A DNA stretch of 5,939 bases from an uncultured Dorea sp. (GTDB taxonomy: Bacteria; Bacillota_A; Clostridia; Lachnospirales; Lachnospiraceae): positions 1 to 5,939 of the forward strand of contig CAOKJI010000139.1 in NCBI GenBank assembly GCA_948468495.1, in the 5' to 3' direction. This document shows positions 5,033 to 5,939 of the stretch, piece after piece (position 1 is the first letter of the stretch; every line of letters starts with the position of its first letter). The notes below the pieces were generated by a model. That model had not been told where the DNA came from. It was given only the letters and a program-made list of their open reading frames with translations, and searched no databases. The translations under genes were made by a program, and so were the position numbers.

Positions 5033-5939
5033 TCAGAGAACATGCTCCGTCCTTGCAATAATATCTTCCTGCACCTGCGGGCAAAGAGTTACAAAATAAC
5101 TGCTGAACCCGGCCACCCGCACAATCAAATCCTTATACTTCTCCGGTTCTTCCTTCGCCTCCTGCAAAGTCTCTGCCGACACAATGTTAAACTGAATCTG
5201 CATCCCTTTCTTTGCAAACAGCGTTGTAATCAGCGATACCCAGTTATCCAGTCCCTCTTCCGTATCCACTGAAGACGGCGTAATCTTCACGTTAAATAAC
5301 TGTCCGCCCGGCATCAGTACATTGGGCAGCTTTGCATAGGAATTTAAGAGCGCCGTCGGGCCTTCCTTATCCGTTCCCCGGAATGCAGAGGTCCCTTCCG
5401 TAATCGGTTCTCCGCCCTTTCTTCCGTCTGCTGTTGCGCCTACGCATTCACCGTTTCCTACATTTGCCGAAACGGTAGCCGTAGATGGTATGAAATGTCC
5501 GCCAACCGGTCCTTTCCCGTATCTGGTATTAATATACTGACGCTCTTCCTCTGCAAAATAACGCATAATATCCGCTGCAATCCCGTCAGCCATATCATTG
5601 TCATTGCCGAATTTGCTGTCGGCATTTACCAGAATTTGACGGATAACTTCTCCGTTTGGCGTCGTCTCCATATCTTCAAAATTTGTCGCCAGCGCGTGCA
5701 TCAACTGTTCCGCCGAGACCGTCCTTTCGTCAAATACTACCTTCTTAATTGTGGCCAATGCATTGGCAGCCGAGATAACTCCTACATTCTGGCCTCCTGT
5801 ATTGTCGTATTTCGCACCGCCCTGCTTGATTTCCTTTCCCCGGCCGATACAGTCTTCCACTACCGAAGAAAGGAAAGGATTCGGCGTCATTTCTCCCCAT
5901 GAAGTATCCACAACATTGCCGCATATCACATGCATTCTC
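5033..5939 (-). CDS. Glycyl radical enzyme (PFL-like), C-terminal part; 5' end outside the window
   Basis: The frame is open at the right edge and ends with TGA at 5033-5035, giving 301 visible codons of an enzyme that is normally about 780-850 residues. The radical site is present: IVRVAGFSSYFVTLCPQVQE, with the radical glycine at residue 276 counted from the first visible Met (5935), followed by DIIARTEH at the C-terminus. Upstream are the family segments NPFLSSVVEDCIGRGKEI (19-36), GGAKYDNTGGQ (39-49), GATADGRKGGEP (166-177) and MQIQFNIVSAETL (245-257). The active-site cysteine loop (GCVE type) lies upstream of the window, so it cannot be checked and the substrate cannot be assigned. The segment around YDNTGGQNVG differs from the YNFTGPQ-like form common in many relatives as I recall them. 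The family uses a protein radical for C-C, C-O, C-N or C-S cleavage and is destroyed by oxygen, implying anaerobic life. The next gene is its activase. Family certain; reaction unknown. Confidence 0.96.
   Translation of the reverse strand, partial: RMHVICGNVVDTSWGEMTPNPFLSSVVEDCIGRGKEIKQGGAKYDNTGGQNVGVISAANALATIKKVVFDERTVSAEQLMHALATNFEDMETTPNGEVIRQILVNADSKFGNDNDMADGIAADIMRYFAEEERQYINTRYGKGPVGGHFIPSTATVSANVGNGECVGATADGRKGGEPITEGTSAFRGTDKEGPTALLNSYAKLPNVLMPGGQLFNVKITPSSVDTEEGLDNWVSLITTLFAKKGMQIQFNIVSAETLQEAKEEPEKYKDLIVRVAGFSSYFVTLCPQVQEDIIARTEHVL

Noticed and set aside
4111..5061. Plus-strand open frame of 316 codons
   Set aside because: It lies antisense to the whole activase gene and to the hairpin, has no properly spaced ribosome binding site, and its Cys/His/Arg-rich translation resembles no protein. 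It is the reverse-strand shadow of a real gene.
1..5939. CRISPR array, tRNA, insertion sequence or phage attachment site
   Set aside because: No regularly spaced repeats, cloverleaf, transposase gene or terminal inverted repeats were found on either strand by reading.

Overview
The window reads as chromosomal DNA of a strictly anaerobic, mid-GC Gram-positive clostridium, most likely a gut-type Lachnospiraceae relative. Three things point there. An oxygen-sensitive glycyl radical enzyme sits beside its own radical-SAM activase. There is an AAA-ATPase/PD-(D/E)XK protein of a family that is often multicopy in such genomes. Every well-placed start has a strong purine-rich Shine-Dalgarno site. The assignment is inference from gene content; there is no rRNA or other marker here. 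All five supported genes are on the minus strand, so the window is transcribed from high to low coordinates.

Right-hand block (5939 down to 2298), catabolic cassette: the C-terminal 301 codons of a glycyl radical enzyme, with the radical-bearing glycine motif intact; a 166-base gap holding a very long hairpin/terminator; a 296-residue glycyl-radical-enzyme activase; a 136-base gap without a visible terminator; and a 513-residue xylulokinase-like FGGY sugar kinase, closed by an intrinsic terminator at about 2258-2290. The activase installs the glycyl radical on the enzyme. The kinase presumably phosphorylates a substrate or product of the same pathway. The kinase keeps its catalytic Asp but has Gln at two positions that contact the sugar in E. 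coli XylB (His and Asn there), so its substrate, and that of the enzyme pair, should be treated as unassigned.

Left-hand block (2257 down to 1), accessory module: immediately past that terminator is a good sigma-70-type promoter (spacer 17) driving a complete 560-residue AAA-ATPase-like protein with a C-terminal PD-(D/E)XK nuclease-like domain. Some 49 bases further on is the start of a charged, helix-rich protein of unknown function that runs off the left edge. The ATPase gene looks more AT-rich than the catabolic genes, as expected of an accessory or transferred gene.

No tRNA, rRNA, CRISPR array, insertion sequence or gene on the plus strand could be supported. No gene-free stretch exceeds 300 bases; the longest gaps are 166 (4867-5032), 136 (3840-3975) and 108 bases (2190-2297).
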